This document shows positions 40,585-49,784 of a DNA stretch of 64,000 nucleotides, piece by piece. The stretch is taken from positions 1,240,001-1,304,000 of the forward strand of contig NZ_CP121695.1 in NCBI RefSeq assembly GCF_029761915.1, written 5' to 3'. The notes beneath the pieces were generated by a model. The model did no database searches. It was not told the DNA's origin and was given only the letters and a program-made list of their open reading frames with translations. The stretch comes from Bradyrhizobium sp. CB1650. GTDB lineage: Bacteria > Pseudomonadota > Alphaproteobacteria > Rhizobiales > Xanthobacteraceae. Position numbers and translations under genes: made by a program. Position 1 is the first letter of the stretch. Every line of letters starts with the position of its first letter.

Positions 40585-41118
40585 ATGAACAATCTAGGCG
40601 ATTTGCTGGCTTCGGCGACGGCCGACATTGGCCACGAATATTTCCAATTGCAGATACACGGCGGCGGCCCCGTCTATCGCGAGCGCGTTTACTGTTACGA
40701 GCTTTACCACCAGATGCGGCGGCGATGGCCTGACGATGGGCCCTTTCGCCTGAACGGTGAGGTCGACAAGGCGGCGCATCCCGTCCTGTCCAGACTGGAT
40801 GCAAGCTATGCCAAGCCGGACCTGCTGGTTCATGGTCCAGGCGACATGGGACGCAACCATGCGATCATTGAGGTCAAGTCGCGGATGGCCGACGCGGAGG
40901 GGGTCGCAAAGGATATTCGGACCCTTTCCCTGTTTCGCCGAAGGGTGGGTTACGAGCGGGCCATTTACCTGATTTACGGTCACGGAAGTCTCGATCGGTT
41001 CTTCCAACGGATCAATCGGCTGGCGGCCGAAGTCGCAGAACTCCCGGCTATTGAGGTATGGGCGCACCAGGCACAAGGCAGCCCGGCAAGGCATCTCTTC
41101 GACCTGTATCGCCCGTGA
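40585..41118 (+). CDS. Small PD-(D/E)XK nuclease-like protein
   Basis: From MNNLGDLLASATADIGHEYF this is 177 residues. The nuclease core is AKPDLLVHGPGD (Asp79), then HAIIEVKSR (Glu96, Lys98), preceded by a helix with RVYCYELYHQMRRRW. The motif spacing is classical PD-ExK. The preferred ATG at 40585 is four codons inside the open frame. No methyltransferase is nearby, so a stand-alone nuclease or a two-gene unit with the divergent nuclease is more likely than a restriction-modification system. Confidence 0.6.
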   Translation: MNNLGDLLASATADIGHEYFQLQIHGGGPVYRERVYCYELYHQMRRRWPDDGPFRLNGEVDKAAHPVLSRLDASYAKPDLLVHGPGDMGRNHAIIEVKSRMADAEGVAKDIRTLSLFRRRVGYERAIYLIYGHGSLDRFFQRINRLAAEVAELPAIEVWAHQAQGSPARHLFDLYRP

Positions 41119-41188
41119 TCCACGACTTCAAGGCGACCAGAATTTGTCGGCACATCCTGCTCGGTGAGGACGTGTCGTGCCTCGAGCT

Positions 41189-41962
41189 TCAGACGTCTCT
41201 TTCTGAGGCGATGAATGTCTTGATTTCATCCGTCATGCGAAACCATTCGCGATTGTAGCGCGCCGCCTCGAACCGCGTGTGAAGCTCGCCTTCAAGTGTC
41301 CGTGTGCCTGGGATCGTCAAATGAACCGTAGGCTCGACATGTGAAGCCGTCCGCAGGGATTTCAATCGGTGCTCAAGGCGGGTCGTAAATCCTATCTTTA
41401 CGAATTCAAGATTGTCGGTGCTGATCAAATAGACCAACGGTTCGGAGGATCTCACCTTGGGGCTGTAAATTTCGTTGATGATACGGCGACATTGGCGAGG
41501 CACATCCTCATCGAAGCAATCCGTTCGAGATGGCGGCTCCTTCGGGTACCCAAACTCCACGCGCGCCGCCACCGTAGCCTGGTGAGTCGTCGCCTGGCCC
41601 GGATCGATCGCACGATTTGTGTACAGCTCTCGCAGTGACTTGACCGTTGATACGACATCATCGATCGAGTCGATGGCCCGCTGCTTCAAGAGTCTATCGT
41701 CAAATATCTCGGTGCCGTCACCGCCTTCGGATTGTTCCGAAAGCTCCAGGTCCATTTCGCTTGGATCAAAGCGAGCGAATAGCCATCGGCGCGCTGTTTC
41801 CTTCTTTGCCTTCGCGAGCAGTCTTTTTGCTGCTGCCCGTGGCACATGGCGCAGATCATCGTTGTCGCAGAGGATGACCTAGTCTTCCGGCAAGCCCCAA
41901 GGGGCGCCGAGGTGCTCCAAGACGTTAGCCAATGCGTAAACGGCCTCTGCACTTTCGGCCAT
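41189..41962 (-). pseudogene. GIY-YIG-type (MUG113/T5orf172) protein with in-frame stop
   Basis: The C-terminal 85 residues match the MUG113/T5orf172 branch of GIY-YIG nucleases: VYLISTDNLEFVKIGFTTRL followed by HRLKSLRTASH and LEGELHTRFEAARYNREWF. The intact frame begins at 41845 (GTG CCA). Upstream, the same frame is coding-like (WTEWVMAESAEAVYALANVL) but carries TAG at 41879-41881 between GLPED and VILCDNDDLRHV. With that stop ignored the gene would start at ATG 41962. The true start could be further upstream, where TGA also occurs. Confidence 0.55.
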
Positions 41963-42102
41963 AACCCACTCCGTCCATCGAGGCGTGAAATCGTTCCGAA
42001 TGTCAGTGAATCACTCCAAGATATGCCAATTCTGGCCGCTCGACGATCTGCGCGCATCCTGTTTGCTGGGGACAACATCAGGTGGATTGCAGGGATGTGC
42101 AA

Positions 42103-42255
42103 CTAATAGTGCAAACCCCTCCTCACCATCACGCGCCGGATGTTGTCGAGGCTGGTCAGGGCGTTCACGCGCTCGGCCGTGCCGCGTTCGAAGCTTGAGA
42201 GAGTGCCCTCAATCCTGCCGGCGAGATCGCAAAGTTCATCTCGTGTGAGCTGCAT
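42103..42255 (-). CDS. Small hypothetical protein
   Basis: From MQLTRDELCDLAGRIEGTLS to VMVRRGLHY is 50 residues, a short amphipathic protein. I have seen similar short proteins in rhizobial accessory regions but know no function. The open frame extends to 42360, and a GTG at 42285 is an alternative start. No strong ribosome binding site decides between them. Confidence 0.4.
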   Translation of the reverse strand: MQLTRDELCDLAGRIEGTLSSFERGTAERVNALTSLDNIRRVMVRRGLHY

Positions 42256-42478
42256 GAGTTCGTTGACCGTCGGCCACTCGCTCACCCTCTCGCAAAATGC
42301 ATTGCCAACATAGATGGCTTCGCCCCGCGCCGCATCAAACCACGCAGCATCGGCTGCCACGATGCGGCGCGCGGGGTGACATACCGGCGCGCTTCGTGTA
42401 GGTAAAGTCCATCAAACGTTGTAGTTGCGATCTCGTGAGGTCCTTCTCGAGTCTGTTGATTGCCGGATATTTGTGGAT

Positions 42479-43390
42479 ATGCCTCAAAAGATAATGCTGT
42501 GCCGGCTTGTTTGGGCCGAAGAATACAAATCGAAAAAGGAGAAGATCTTCGCGGGCAATATGAGCTACCCGGCGACGCACGAGTTCGCCGTTGAGCAGCT
42601 CAATTTTGCCGATGAGAAAGGCTCGGTGTTCGGCTTCGTCGAGAACCGAGGCCAAAACGTCAAACTTGAAAATCTGGGAGCCAACCCGGCTGATGAATCC
42701 ATAGATGGAGTCACCATCGTATTCTGCGCCGTGGATAAGCTCAGTATGAATCTGAGAGTCGTTGGCTGGTACGAGAACGCGATCGTCTTTCGCGAGCTGC
42801 AACCAGCGAAGAAGGGCTCAATTCGCGGCGATTGGGAATACTACTTTCAGGCCTCGTCCGTCGATGCTCATCTCGTTCCGGCCACGGAGCGCGATCTCGA
42901 GGTACCGAGAAAGATCCGGCGGATCGATCGAGGGTTCATCGGTCAGCGCAACATCTTCTATCCGGCAGGCAATCCGAACTATGAACGGTTTCTACAGAAC
43001 TTCGATCTAGTCCGAAGGGGCGCACAGCCCAACGGGACAGGCGAGACGGATCAGACGGCGTTCCAGGAGGGCCAGCGTGCATCGCGTGAAGCGTCGTACT
43101 TCGCCCGCAATGCAGGGTTGGTGAAGGCGGCAAAGCATCATCACGGAACCACCTGCCAAGGATGCGGTTTCAATTTCGCAGATGTCTACGGAGATATCGG
43201 CGAGGACTACGTCGAGGTCCATCACAAACGCCCGATCGCCGGCGGCGAGGTCCGCGTTTCGACGGTCCATGACGTTGACGTTCTCTGCGCCAATTGCCAC
43301 CGCATGGTTCATCGGCGCGAAATCCCGCTAACCCTCAAGGAGCTGAGGGCTCTGATTGCCAGTCAACGTGCTCGTCGCAAGCGCGCATAG
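42479..43390 (+). CDS. HNH endonuclease
   Basis: The C-terminal 90 residues are a McrA-type HNH domain. It has CQGCGFNFADVYG (zinc Cys pair), then YVEVHHKRPIAGG with the His-His catalytic pair, and DVLCANCHRMVHR with the second Cys pair and the final His. The N-terminal 200 residues (ENRGQNVKLENLGANPAD, LRVVGWYENAIVFRELQPAK) resemble a DNA-binding or sensor domain seen in front of such nucleases. The chosen ATG at 42479 gives 303 residues; the frame is open back to TTG 42425. It is the last cargo gene before the right-hand att-like modules. Confidence 0.75.
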   Translation: MPQKIMLCRLVWAEEYKSKKEKIFAGNMSYPATHEFAVEQLNFADEKGSVFGFVENRGQNVKLENLGANPADESIDGVTIVFCAVDKLSMNLRVVGWYENAIVFRELQPAKKGSIRGDWEYYFQASSVDAHLVPATERDLEVPRKIRRIDRGFIGQRNIFYPAGNPNYERFLQNFDLVRRGAQPNGTGETDQTAFQEGQRASREASYFARNAGLVKAAKHHHGTTCQGCGFNFADVYGDIGEDYVEVHHKRPIAGGEVRVSTVHDVDVLCANCHRMVHRREIPLTLKELRALIASQRARRKRA

Positions 43391-43434
43391 AGAACGTTGT
43401 GAGCCGGGTAGCCGGTGGGAAATCCGATGGCCCA

Positions 43435-43575
43435 CTAAACCAGATAGAAGGCGTCCTGCGAGTGGACCAAATGCAGTTCAGGCGCCTGCGGCTCTTCGAC
43501 AAAGCTCGGATGCAGCGCCTGGGTATTGAACACGAACTGCTCGTGAATGCCCGCAAATCGATGGCAGTGTTGTCG
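43435..43575 (-). pseudogene. Short C-terminal gene remnant
   Basis: The minus strand has an open, coding-like stretch HRFAGIHEQFVFNTQALHPS followed by FVEEPQAPELHLVHSQDAFY and a stop at 43435. A stop lies just upstream, and no start codon is available. It looks like the last 40-45 residues of a lost gene. The family is unknown. The remaining 43580-43800 holds nothing I can support. Confidence 0.3.
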
Positions 43576-43799
43576 TCAATCGCATGCTGGCTTCGCCGTC
43601 GTTATGCTCACGCGGCACGGGTGCCATTTCAGCTACGCGTACGCCAGGACCAACTCTGCATGAGATAAATGGCTTTGGTCGACGCTATCGCGGCCGTCGA
43701 CGTGCTCAGGTTGGCGCTCGCGCCATCGTTCTTGCGAGCCATTCTGCTCAATTCCCTCGTTCGGGAATAGCGAAATTCGTCGTCAACGTTTGCCCCCTC

Positions 43800-43915
43800 A
43801 ATACCAGCAAAAATACCAGCAAAACGGTCGGCTGCGGCGGGTGCTTCGCGAACTTTTACTAACGTTTTCAAATGCGCCGCCCAAATTCTACTGAAAAATC
43901 AGGAATCGAACCAGT
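43800..43915. repeat. Attachment-site-like module, copy B
   Basis: ATACCAGCAAAAATACCAGCA is followed about 90 bp later by CAGGAATCGAACCAGTG. It has the same two landmarks and spacing as copies A and C, but the sequence between is diverged. It lies 190 bp left of copy C. Confidence 0.45.
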
Positions 43916-43984
43916 GCTGTAAGTTATTGTTATTGCTGATATTTTCGATGTGATGCCCCTGGCGAGTTGCGATGTATTTCGTTA

Positions 43985-44140
43985 TCTGCGATTGTCGATA
44001 CCAACAGAAATACCAACAAGATGACGTGCGGTGCACGCCGACAAAAAAATCTCGGCAAGGGGGCAAGGGGGCATGGCCCATCCAGTTCCGGTCTCACCAA
44101 TCGCGCCAACCGGAATCGAACCTGCTTTGACTTGAGTTTC
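43985..44140. repeat. Attachment-site-like module, copy C
   Basis: GCGATTGTCGATACCAACAG, then ATACCAACAAGATGAC, TTCCGGTCTCACCAATCGCG and CCGGAATCGAACC align with copy A (14205-14360) through nearly their whole length, including the following TGACTTGA. Together they bracket about 29.8 kb. Confidence 0.55.
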
Positions 44141-44279
44141 CCGCGGCCCGACCTAACACGCTAGTCAAGGGCAGTCTTGGCTTATCGTATCCATTATGCC
44201 GAAGCGCTGATCGCGCGGCGCTATCCGCGATCTACGGGCCGTCAATGCGGTTGGGCCGACAGCATACTTACTGAGAGGG

Positions 44280-44414
44280 CTGCGGACCTTGGGCTGCGAT
44301 GCTGGCGCCAGCAGCGACTACTGCGCGCGCGTCTTCCGCTCGACTGCGTCAACCTTGCTCAATGAGAAGGGCGTGTTTAGCGCCGATGTGGAAACTCAAC
44401 TCGCCAGGACCTAG
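44280..44414 (+). pseudogene. Remnant of P4-type tyrosine integrase (C-terminal part)
   Basis: The frame reads LRTLGCDAGASSDYCARVFR and then STASTLLNEKGVFSADVETQ and LART before TAG. P4 integrases have LRRLGY, HGFR-x-TASTLLNE and a QLAH segment at these positions. The His of the HGFR box is changed and the catalytic Tyr is missing, so it is dead. It is homologous to the remnant at 14398-14529 at the other end of the island. Confidence 0.6.
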
Positions 44415-44482
44415 TGAAAGTCCATCGCGACTACCGGACCAGTTTGGCAGGATAACAAAACAAGATTTGAGGTAGCTATACG

Positions 44483-44680
44483 GTGCGGCCTATTAGCCGT
44501 GCACGCGACGTTGTAGAACGTACGCCGCCAGCCGACCTTGAAGTGACCGCCGTCCGCTGCCGAACCGAGACTGTGGTCGTAGAATGCGACCTGCTCGGTA
44601 AGGATCAATCTATGGATATAGGACCTACGCGGCAGGCGCGGTACGTTGTTGCCCGAATACGACTGCCCGACGGCGCCTGA
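44483..44680 (+). CDS. Possible small protein
   Basis: A 65-residue frame from GTG with GAGG about ten bases upstream reads as a plausible soluble protein (TPPADLEVTAVRCRTETVVV). There is no family and no conserved neighbours. It is the only candidate in the 44415-44875 gap. Confidence 0.25.
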   Translation: MRPISRARDVVERTPPADLEVTAVRCRTETVVVECDLLGKDQSMDIGPTRQARYVVARIRLPDGA

Positions 44681-44875
44681 ACGCTGTCACCTGTGGGGCG
44701 CGCCGCATTTCGCAGGTAGAACAATGTTGGGCCTCGGTGTGGAATTTTATTGTCATCTCATTGGATGAGGACGGCCCTTTTGCGCACGGAAAGCCGAAGT
44801 TCCGGATTCCATGCCCGTTGACAAATAAGCTGGGAAGACAAACGATGACAACCATTGGTCGTGGGAGGAAGATCC

Positions 44876-46915
44876 TTGGATCAAGTCACCAATGTGCCTT
44901 GGACCCGCAAACACGATGACCCTCGGGTGCCGCTGTTCTCGAGCGTGCCGCGGATCGTATATCCACAGTCGCTCGAAGAACTGCGCGAGCTTTGCCGAAA
45001 CCCAGATGGCACCGAACGTTTCGCTGCGGCGGGCAGTCACTGGTCTTTGTCGAAGGGTGCGATCAGCGACCACACCTTCATCGAGACGCACGATCCGTCC
45101 GAACGTCATCCCGCTCTGGGCCGAACCCTGCACACGGTCCTACCGAACGGGCTGAGCGACAAGCTGCTGAAGACGATGGGCGAAGATCGGACCGGCGAGC
45201 GCGGCTCGCTCGTGCACATCGAGTCCGGCAAACGGATCTACCAGGCGTATTCCGAGCTCGAAATCGTCGACCCTCTGGACAACCCCACTACGCTGGCAGG
45301 CTACCTTTGCGCGAACTACCACGATAATCGGAGCTATGCCGGACCATTCGCGTTCCATACCCTCGGAGGTGCCGGCGGGCAGACGGTCGTGGGAGCGTTC
45401 AGTACCGGAACGCATGGCGGAGACTTCACCCTGCCGCCACTGGCCGACGGCGTGCAGGCGATCCACCTTGTCGCCGACGGCGGCGAGCACTACTGGTTCG
45501 AACCCGAGCATTCCGACTGGGGGCCGCCGCTCACCGACGACGACAAGCTCGCTGCTCTGTACCCCGACATCCGGATCCGGCGAAGCAACGAGGCGTTCCG
45601 TGCCGTGCTCGTCTCCGCGGGCCGGCTGGGCGTCATCTATTCGGTCGTTCTCCACGTCGTCCCGCAGTACGCTCTGCGGGAGCACCGCGTTCTGAGCCGG
45701 TGGGAGACGGTAAAACATCTGATCAAGGACCCGGACAGCTCGCTCTATCAAGGCGACGAAGGGGGCTGCCGGTTCCTGCAGATCGCGGTTTGCATCACCC
45801 CTTTTCTGGTCGACAGCAACCTGGTCGGAGTTACGCGGCGGTGGAACCGGCCGCCCGACGGACAACCCGGCCGCGTCGAACGGGTCGGGGAGTTGCTGGA
45901 CCTCGGGCGGACCGATCCGACGATCCAAGCGCCGCGGTTCTCGCGCGCCGGTCGGTGCCATCACTACGTGCCCGACGACGATCATCCCGAACGGGCCGCC
46001 GATCCCGATCCGCTGGCCCGAGCCTGCGTCGCCGGAAGTTTCCTCGTCAACGTCCTCGACGTTGTCGTGCAGGAGATCGAGGACTTCGTGACGTCGTCTG
46101 GGACGGTGATCGGCGCGGGCATCGCGGCGGTAGCAGTGCCCGGGGCCGGAGCGGTCGGTGCGGGGTTGCTCGCGCTGTTGGCGCCGTTCGCGCTTATCGT
46201 GGCGGCGATACGGGGTGTGCTGGAAGCCGTCGATCCCGACATCCGGTTGGGAGAACTGTTCGACAAGATACGAGAAGTTCTGCTGTTCCCGGGCTTCACC
46301 CCGAACAACATCGCGGGCGTGTTCGTGTGGCGGTTGATCGTCTACTACGCGTTCTCCAAGGAGCAGGGCGAGCAAGACTACGTTGCGCTCAGCTACGCCG
46401 TCATGGATAAGCACGACTACCTCAGCGTGAACTGCGAAGTTAACGTCGATTCCATCGAAGTGTTCTTCGATGCGGACGGCGACGAGTTGGTCGCGTTCAT
46501 CGACGCCCTGCTCAACTACGAGGCGGCGCAGGAGCATCTGGGTCGCGCGTACGTCGGATACGCCTCGTTGCGGTTCACCGGTAAGTCCTCGGCGCTGCTG
46601 GGCCCCCAGCGGTGGCAGCGATCGTGCGCGATCGAAGTCGCATGCCTGCGGGACGTGTCGGGAAGTCAGGAGCTCTTCGATTATGCGGTGAAGCTGGCCC
46701 TCAATCCGAACTTCGGCGGCGTGCTGCATTGGGGCCAGCGCAACGATTCCTCGGCTCTGGACATCGCGCACGCGTTCGGCAAAGCCCGTCTCGCCGATCC
46801 GTTCACCAGCGATCTCGCCGAGTGGCGGAAGGTGCTCGCGGACGTCACCGACAACGGCCGGCGACTGGGTTTCAGCAACGCGTTCAGCCGGCAGACGGGG
46901 CTGGAGGTCATATGA
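44876..46915 (+). CDS. FAD-binding oxidoreductase (lactone-oxidase-like) with hydrophobic insert
   Basis: The TTG start at 44876 is fixed by GGGAGGAA five bases upstream. The N-terminal FAD_binding_4 domain shows RFAAAGSHWSLSKG (the usual G-x-G-H-S step) and VVGAFSTGTHGGD, the hallmark of aldono-lactone/alditol oxidases. The 679 residues include an unusual central insert with a hydrophobic stretch (VIGAGIAAVAVPGAGAVGAG, LLALLAPFALIVAAI) at about 415-450, so membrane association is possible. The C-terminus contains VNCEVNVDSIEVFFD. It overlaps the next gene by four bases. GC and codon use are higher than in the neighbouring island genes, suggesting a separate origin. The substrate is unknown. 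Confidence 0.75.
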   Translation: MDQVTNVPWTRKHDDPRVPLFSSVPRIVYPQSLEELRELCRNPDGTERFAAAGSHWSLSKGAISDHTFIETHDPSERHPALGRTLHTVLPNGLSDKLLKTMGEDRTGERGSLVHIESGKRIYQAYSELEIVDPLDNPTTLAGYLCANYHDNRSYAGPFAFHTLGGAGGQTVVGAFSTGTHGGDFTLPPLADGVQAIHLVADGGEHYWFEPEHSDWGPPLTDDDKLAALYPDIRIRRSNEAFRAVLVSAGRLGVIYSVVLHVVPQYALREHRVLSRWETVKHLIKDPDSSLYQGDEGGCRFLQIAVCITPFLVDSNLVGVTRRWNRPPDGQPGRVERVGELLDLGRTDPTIQAPRFSRAGRCHHYVPDDDHPERAADPDPLARACVAGSFLVNVLDVVVQEIEDFVTSSGTVIGAGIAAVAVPGAGAVGAGLLALLAPFALIVAAIRGVLEAVDPDIRLGELFDKIREVLLFPGFTPNNIAGVFVWRLIVYYAFSKEQGEQDYVALSYAVMDKHDYLSVNCEVNVDSIEVFFDADGDELVAFIDALLNYEAAQEHLGRAYVGYASLRFTGKSSALLGPQRWQRSCAIEVACLRDVSGSQELFDYAVKLALNPNFGGVLHWGQRNDSSALDIAHAFGKARLADPFTSDLAEWRKVLADVTDNGRRLGFSNAFSRQTGLEVI

Positions 46916-47319
46916 GCATCGAGCCCGTGCCTTTCTACGGCCTGTGGACCGTGACGGCGACGTACCCACCGGCGGGTCTAAGCTCGTGGGCGCTGCAGAT
47001 CCGGGGGACGCCTGGCCAAGACGGCATCAAACCGTTGCCGGACAACGGTTTTGAGTGGGGTTTCCGCGGCGACGCCTGGACGCTGCAGATCCTTACGTAT
47101 TTCCAGCTCGGCGGTCTCGCCCCGACCGCCATGGCGCGTACGAAACGGTTCGAACGCAACGTGGGTCTCGTCGTCGAACTGCGCGCCCGCTCGGGCTCGG
47201 ACATCGTGCCGAGCCCCGAACTGCATCTGCGTTGCGTCCTCAACGACCTCAACCCGATCTCTGAGGGCGACCCTTACGACTTCACGATCCCCGAAAACGT
47301 GGCATTTTCTCCGATCTGA
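46912..47319 (+). CDS. Small partner of the FAD oxidoreductase
   Basis: The 135-residue protein starts MSIEPVPFYGLWTVTATYPP, with the ATG overlapping the TGA of the previous gene (ATATGA), so translation is coupled. The sequence is beta-rich (LQILTYFQLGGLAPTAM, VVELRARSGSDIVPSP) with no cysteines and no signal peptide. I do not recognise a family. Its fixed position suggests a subunit or an accessory domain for the oxidase. Confidence 0.6.
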   Translation: MSIEPVPFYGLWTVTATYPPAGLSSWALQIRGTPGQDGIKPLPDNGFEWGFRGDAWTLQILTYFQLGGLAPTAMARTKRFERNVGLVVELRARSGSDIVPSPELHLRCVLNDLNPISEGDPYDFTIPENVAFSPI

Positions 47320-47450
47320 GCTGTCGGGTTAGACGGCCAGGCCACTTGGAGGCGTTACGGAGGCATCCTGTTCTGTTCATCTGAGAGGTCACAACAGGGC
47401 GGTCTACGGGGGCTAGATTTTTTCCCGGCCCTTCCGCAGGTAGCTTCCTC

Positions 47451-47714
47451 TTACTTCCGATGAGAATCCGTGCCGTTGATTATCCGCCAGCGGTAACCCC
47501 AGTCGGTAGCAGAAAGCAGAACTCGCCGCCCGGAGGGGTGCATGTGCCAGTCGTGAACGCCCCGAAAAAGGTGCTTTGTTGCCGTCAAGTGGGCGGGGAT
47601 GACTTGCTTTTCGATCATCCCAGCTTCGGGCCGATAACCATGGTGCGCACGCTTGCTCGCGGCCGAGAACGCTTTGGCGGCATCGGACTTTCGACCGAAG
47701 GCCCAGCGCACCAT
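47451..47714 (-). pseudogene. Possible gene fragment left of the IS
   Basis: The minus frame from MVRWAFGRKSDAAKAFSAAS to WGYRWRIINGTDSHRK is coding-like (88 residues). Upstream, the same frame runs into the left end of the insertion sequence at about 47752, so the 5' part may have been cut off. No family is recognised. Nothing else is supported in 47320-47750. Confidence 0.3.
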
Positions 47715-47751
47715 CGATGGTTGGGCGGCGGCGATCAAGGTGAGAACTCGT

Positions 47752-49640
47752 ATTGCCGCATGTAGCGATGTTCCCGATGCACCTCTTGTTGCCTCATCTA
47801 TTTTGCTCCCCAGCCTTGGGAGCGAAGGAAGTCGGCCGCACAACCGATAGGCGTTTCGAGCGCGCCGACGTCGCGCTCGGTCCTCGACCGAGCGCTTGCA
47901 AAGCCAACAGACCGCTGATCGGGCGTGGTCAAGGCCGCAAGCCGCCGAAGGCGGTGGCGCATCGCGCCAGCCTTGAGCACGGTCGATCACCGGTCTACTT
48001 CACACGACCGTTCGTCCGTTGGCAGCGGGGGCCTTTCCGGTGATGTCACGATTATGTCGGTCTGTGCTGCGTTTACCTGGGAGCTAAACAACAGTGCGCT
48101 TGCTTGCTCGCTGCGCCACGATTTGAGACGACGTTGAAGAGTTCGGAGTACTTTGCTCGGGTACACGCCGGGGGCATTCTTCCTGAAGCTTGCACAGGAG
48201 TTCGCTGCTGGTCCGCCACGGCTCGGCTTCGAACCATTCGCGCAGCTGTGGCGTAGCCTTGACGAGTGGATCAGGGCGTCGTCGCTCTCGCTTCGGCTTC
48301 ACAATTGGCCTGTCGGTCGGGCGGACCGCCCCTTCCTTCCATGCGATTCGCAAGCTCGACAAAAACTGTTCGATCGGTGGCACCGCGGTTGGATTGCTTG
48401 CTGGGGCGGCGTCGGTGACACTGGCCAACTTCATCTGCACGGCCCGGATATCGCGCAGTAGGGCGACCGGATCTAGGCGGGCATAGATTTATTGACGCGG
48501 GCGCGGACGGCATCAGGTGTTCTTGCTTCGGCGACCAGCCGCTGATGTGGGGGCGCGGGGGCACTATACGTTTTGTGGACACGCGCTCCGTCGCGCTCCT
48601 TTCGTATTAATTTGAACGATGGCTGGAAAAAGTTCACGAACAAGCGGGCCGAACGATACAGCTGCGCCAGCAAAGCAGCCGCTTCGAGCCCCTCGAATCG
48701 ACGGTAGCCGACCATCCGGCGGACCACCGCGCCGTTCTTCTGCTCGACAAAAGCCTGATCGTTCTTGCGATAGGGGCGACAGCGCGTGAAGACGATGTCA
48801 ACCTGCTCGCAGTATTCTTTCAAGGTCTCATTCATGAACACAGAGTCGTTGTCGGTGTCCAGACCCAGGAGCGCAAACGGTAGCTGTTTACGAAGTTCGG
48901 TCAGAACCGTGCTCAACAACCTCTGTTCGCGCACCAGAAGTGGCGCGCATTCCGTCCAGCCGGTCGCGATATCCGTGAGAACGAGCGTCTGGACGAAGCT
49001 ACCCCGCGCCGAAGGACCGCTGTGAGCAACAAGATCCGCCTCGACGAACCCGGGCGCAGGATCTCCCCAATCCGCTGAAGTACGAACAGGGATGCTGCGT
49101 CGCAGAGCACTTGCTACAGAGCGACGGCGCTGCCGGCCGCTTTGCTCACGAACGCTTCGAAGCGCCCGGTCGATCGTCGCCGCACTCATCGACAATAATT
49201 TGTCCCGAACCTCTGGCGTCAGGTCGATATGGCCGTGACGCTCCATCGATTCAATCAAGATCGGCAGCAGGGCCTTCAGACGCTTGCCGCACACCCGGTC
49301 TGCGGCCTCCCAAAGCAGTACCAGCGCAGTTCTCTCGGCGTCTTGGTAGATCCGCACACGATTGCGGCGCCCCGCTGTCTGGCCGTCAGGATCGCAGCGC
49401 AGCAGCCGCATCGCATGCTTCCGATGCAGGCCCGTAATCGCGACGAACTCGTCGAGAATACGGCCCTTTTCGACGCGGCTCGACATCCTGTAGCGCCGCG
49501 CCAAAGCAGACTTCAATTCCTTGCGCGTCGCCATACTCAATCGCCTCATCGTTGCCTCTGCGCTCCCTTGCCATTGGGGAGCAATTTACGTGAGGCAACA
49601 ACTCAGCCTTTAGGAACATTTTTGGCGACGCAATGCGGCA
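47752..49640. mobile_element. Insertion sequence with long imperfect terminal inverted repeats
   Basis: The right end at 49575-49640 reads GGGGAGCAATTTACGTGAGG, CAACAA, then AGGAACATTTTTGG and CAATGCGGCA outward. The left end at 47752-47815, read on the minus strand, gives GGGGAGCAAAATAGATGAGG, CAACAA, then GGGAACATCG and CATGCGGCAA. The transposase gene fills the interior. Target duplications were not identified with certainty. The element lies between the FAD oxidoreductase genes and an HTH gene. Confidence 0.65.
47988..49534 (-). pseudogene. DDE-type transposase (integrase-core), two frameshifts
   Basis: From MATRKELKSALARRYRMSSR the frame shows an HTH region and an rve-type catalytic core. 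Asp lies in PGFVEADLVAHSG, the second Asp in LLGLDTDNDSVFMN, and Glu in KNDQAFVEQKNG; the family is probably ISNCY or IS481-like. The frame stops at 48473. Adding one A to the A-run at about 48484 restores RLDPVALLRDIRAVQMKLAS. Removing one C from CCCCC at about 48172 restores GVYPSKVLRTLQRRLKSWRS down to TGA at 47988. The restored length is about 515 residues. Both breaks are in homopolymers. Confidence 0.7.
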
Positions 49641-49784
49641 TTGACCTTGCTTGTCGCACAATCAACTCTTGTCCTGTCGAGCTTCGTGCGAACAGGAGGC
49701 CATGTGAGGTACAGTCGACGAGAGGAAACTGGCGGACAACAGTCACAAGTCAGTCTATCCGCTCCGAATGCCGCAGAACCGAGC

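Noticed and set aside
40585..43390. Type II restriction-modification system
   Set aside because: Several nuclease-like genes are present, but no methyltransferase motif (DPPY/NPPY or PCQ) was found in any neighbouring frame.
14000..44500. CRISPR array
   Set aside because: The repeated att-like modules are only three in number, widely spaced and imperfect. No regular spacer-repeat pattern or cas gene is visible.
45140..46969. Minus-strand frame of 609 codons
   Set aside because: Complement of the FAD oxidoreductase; low-complexity Arg/Gln composition and no start signal.
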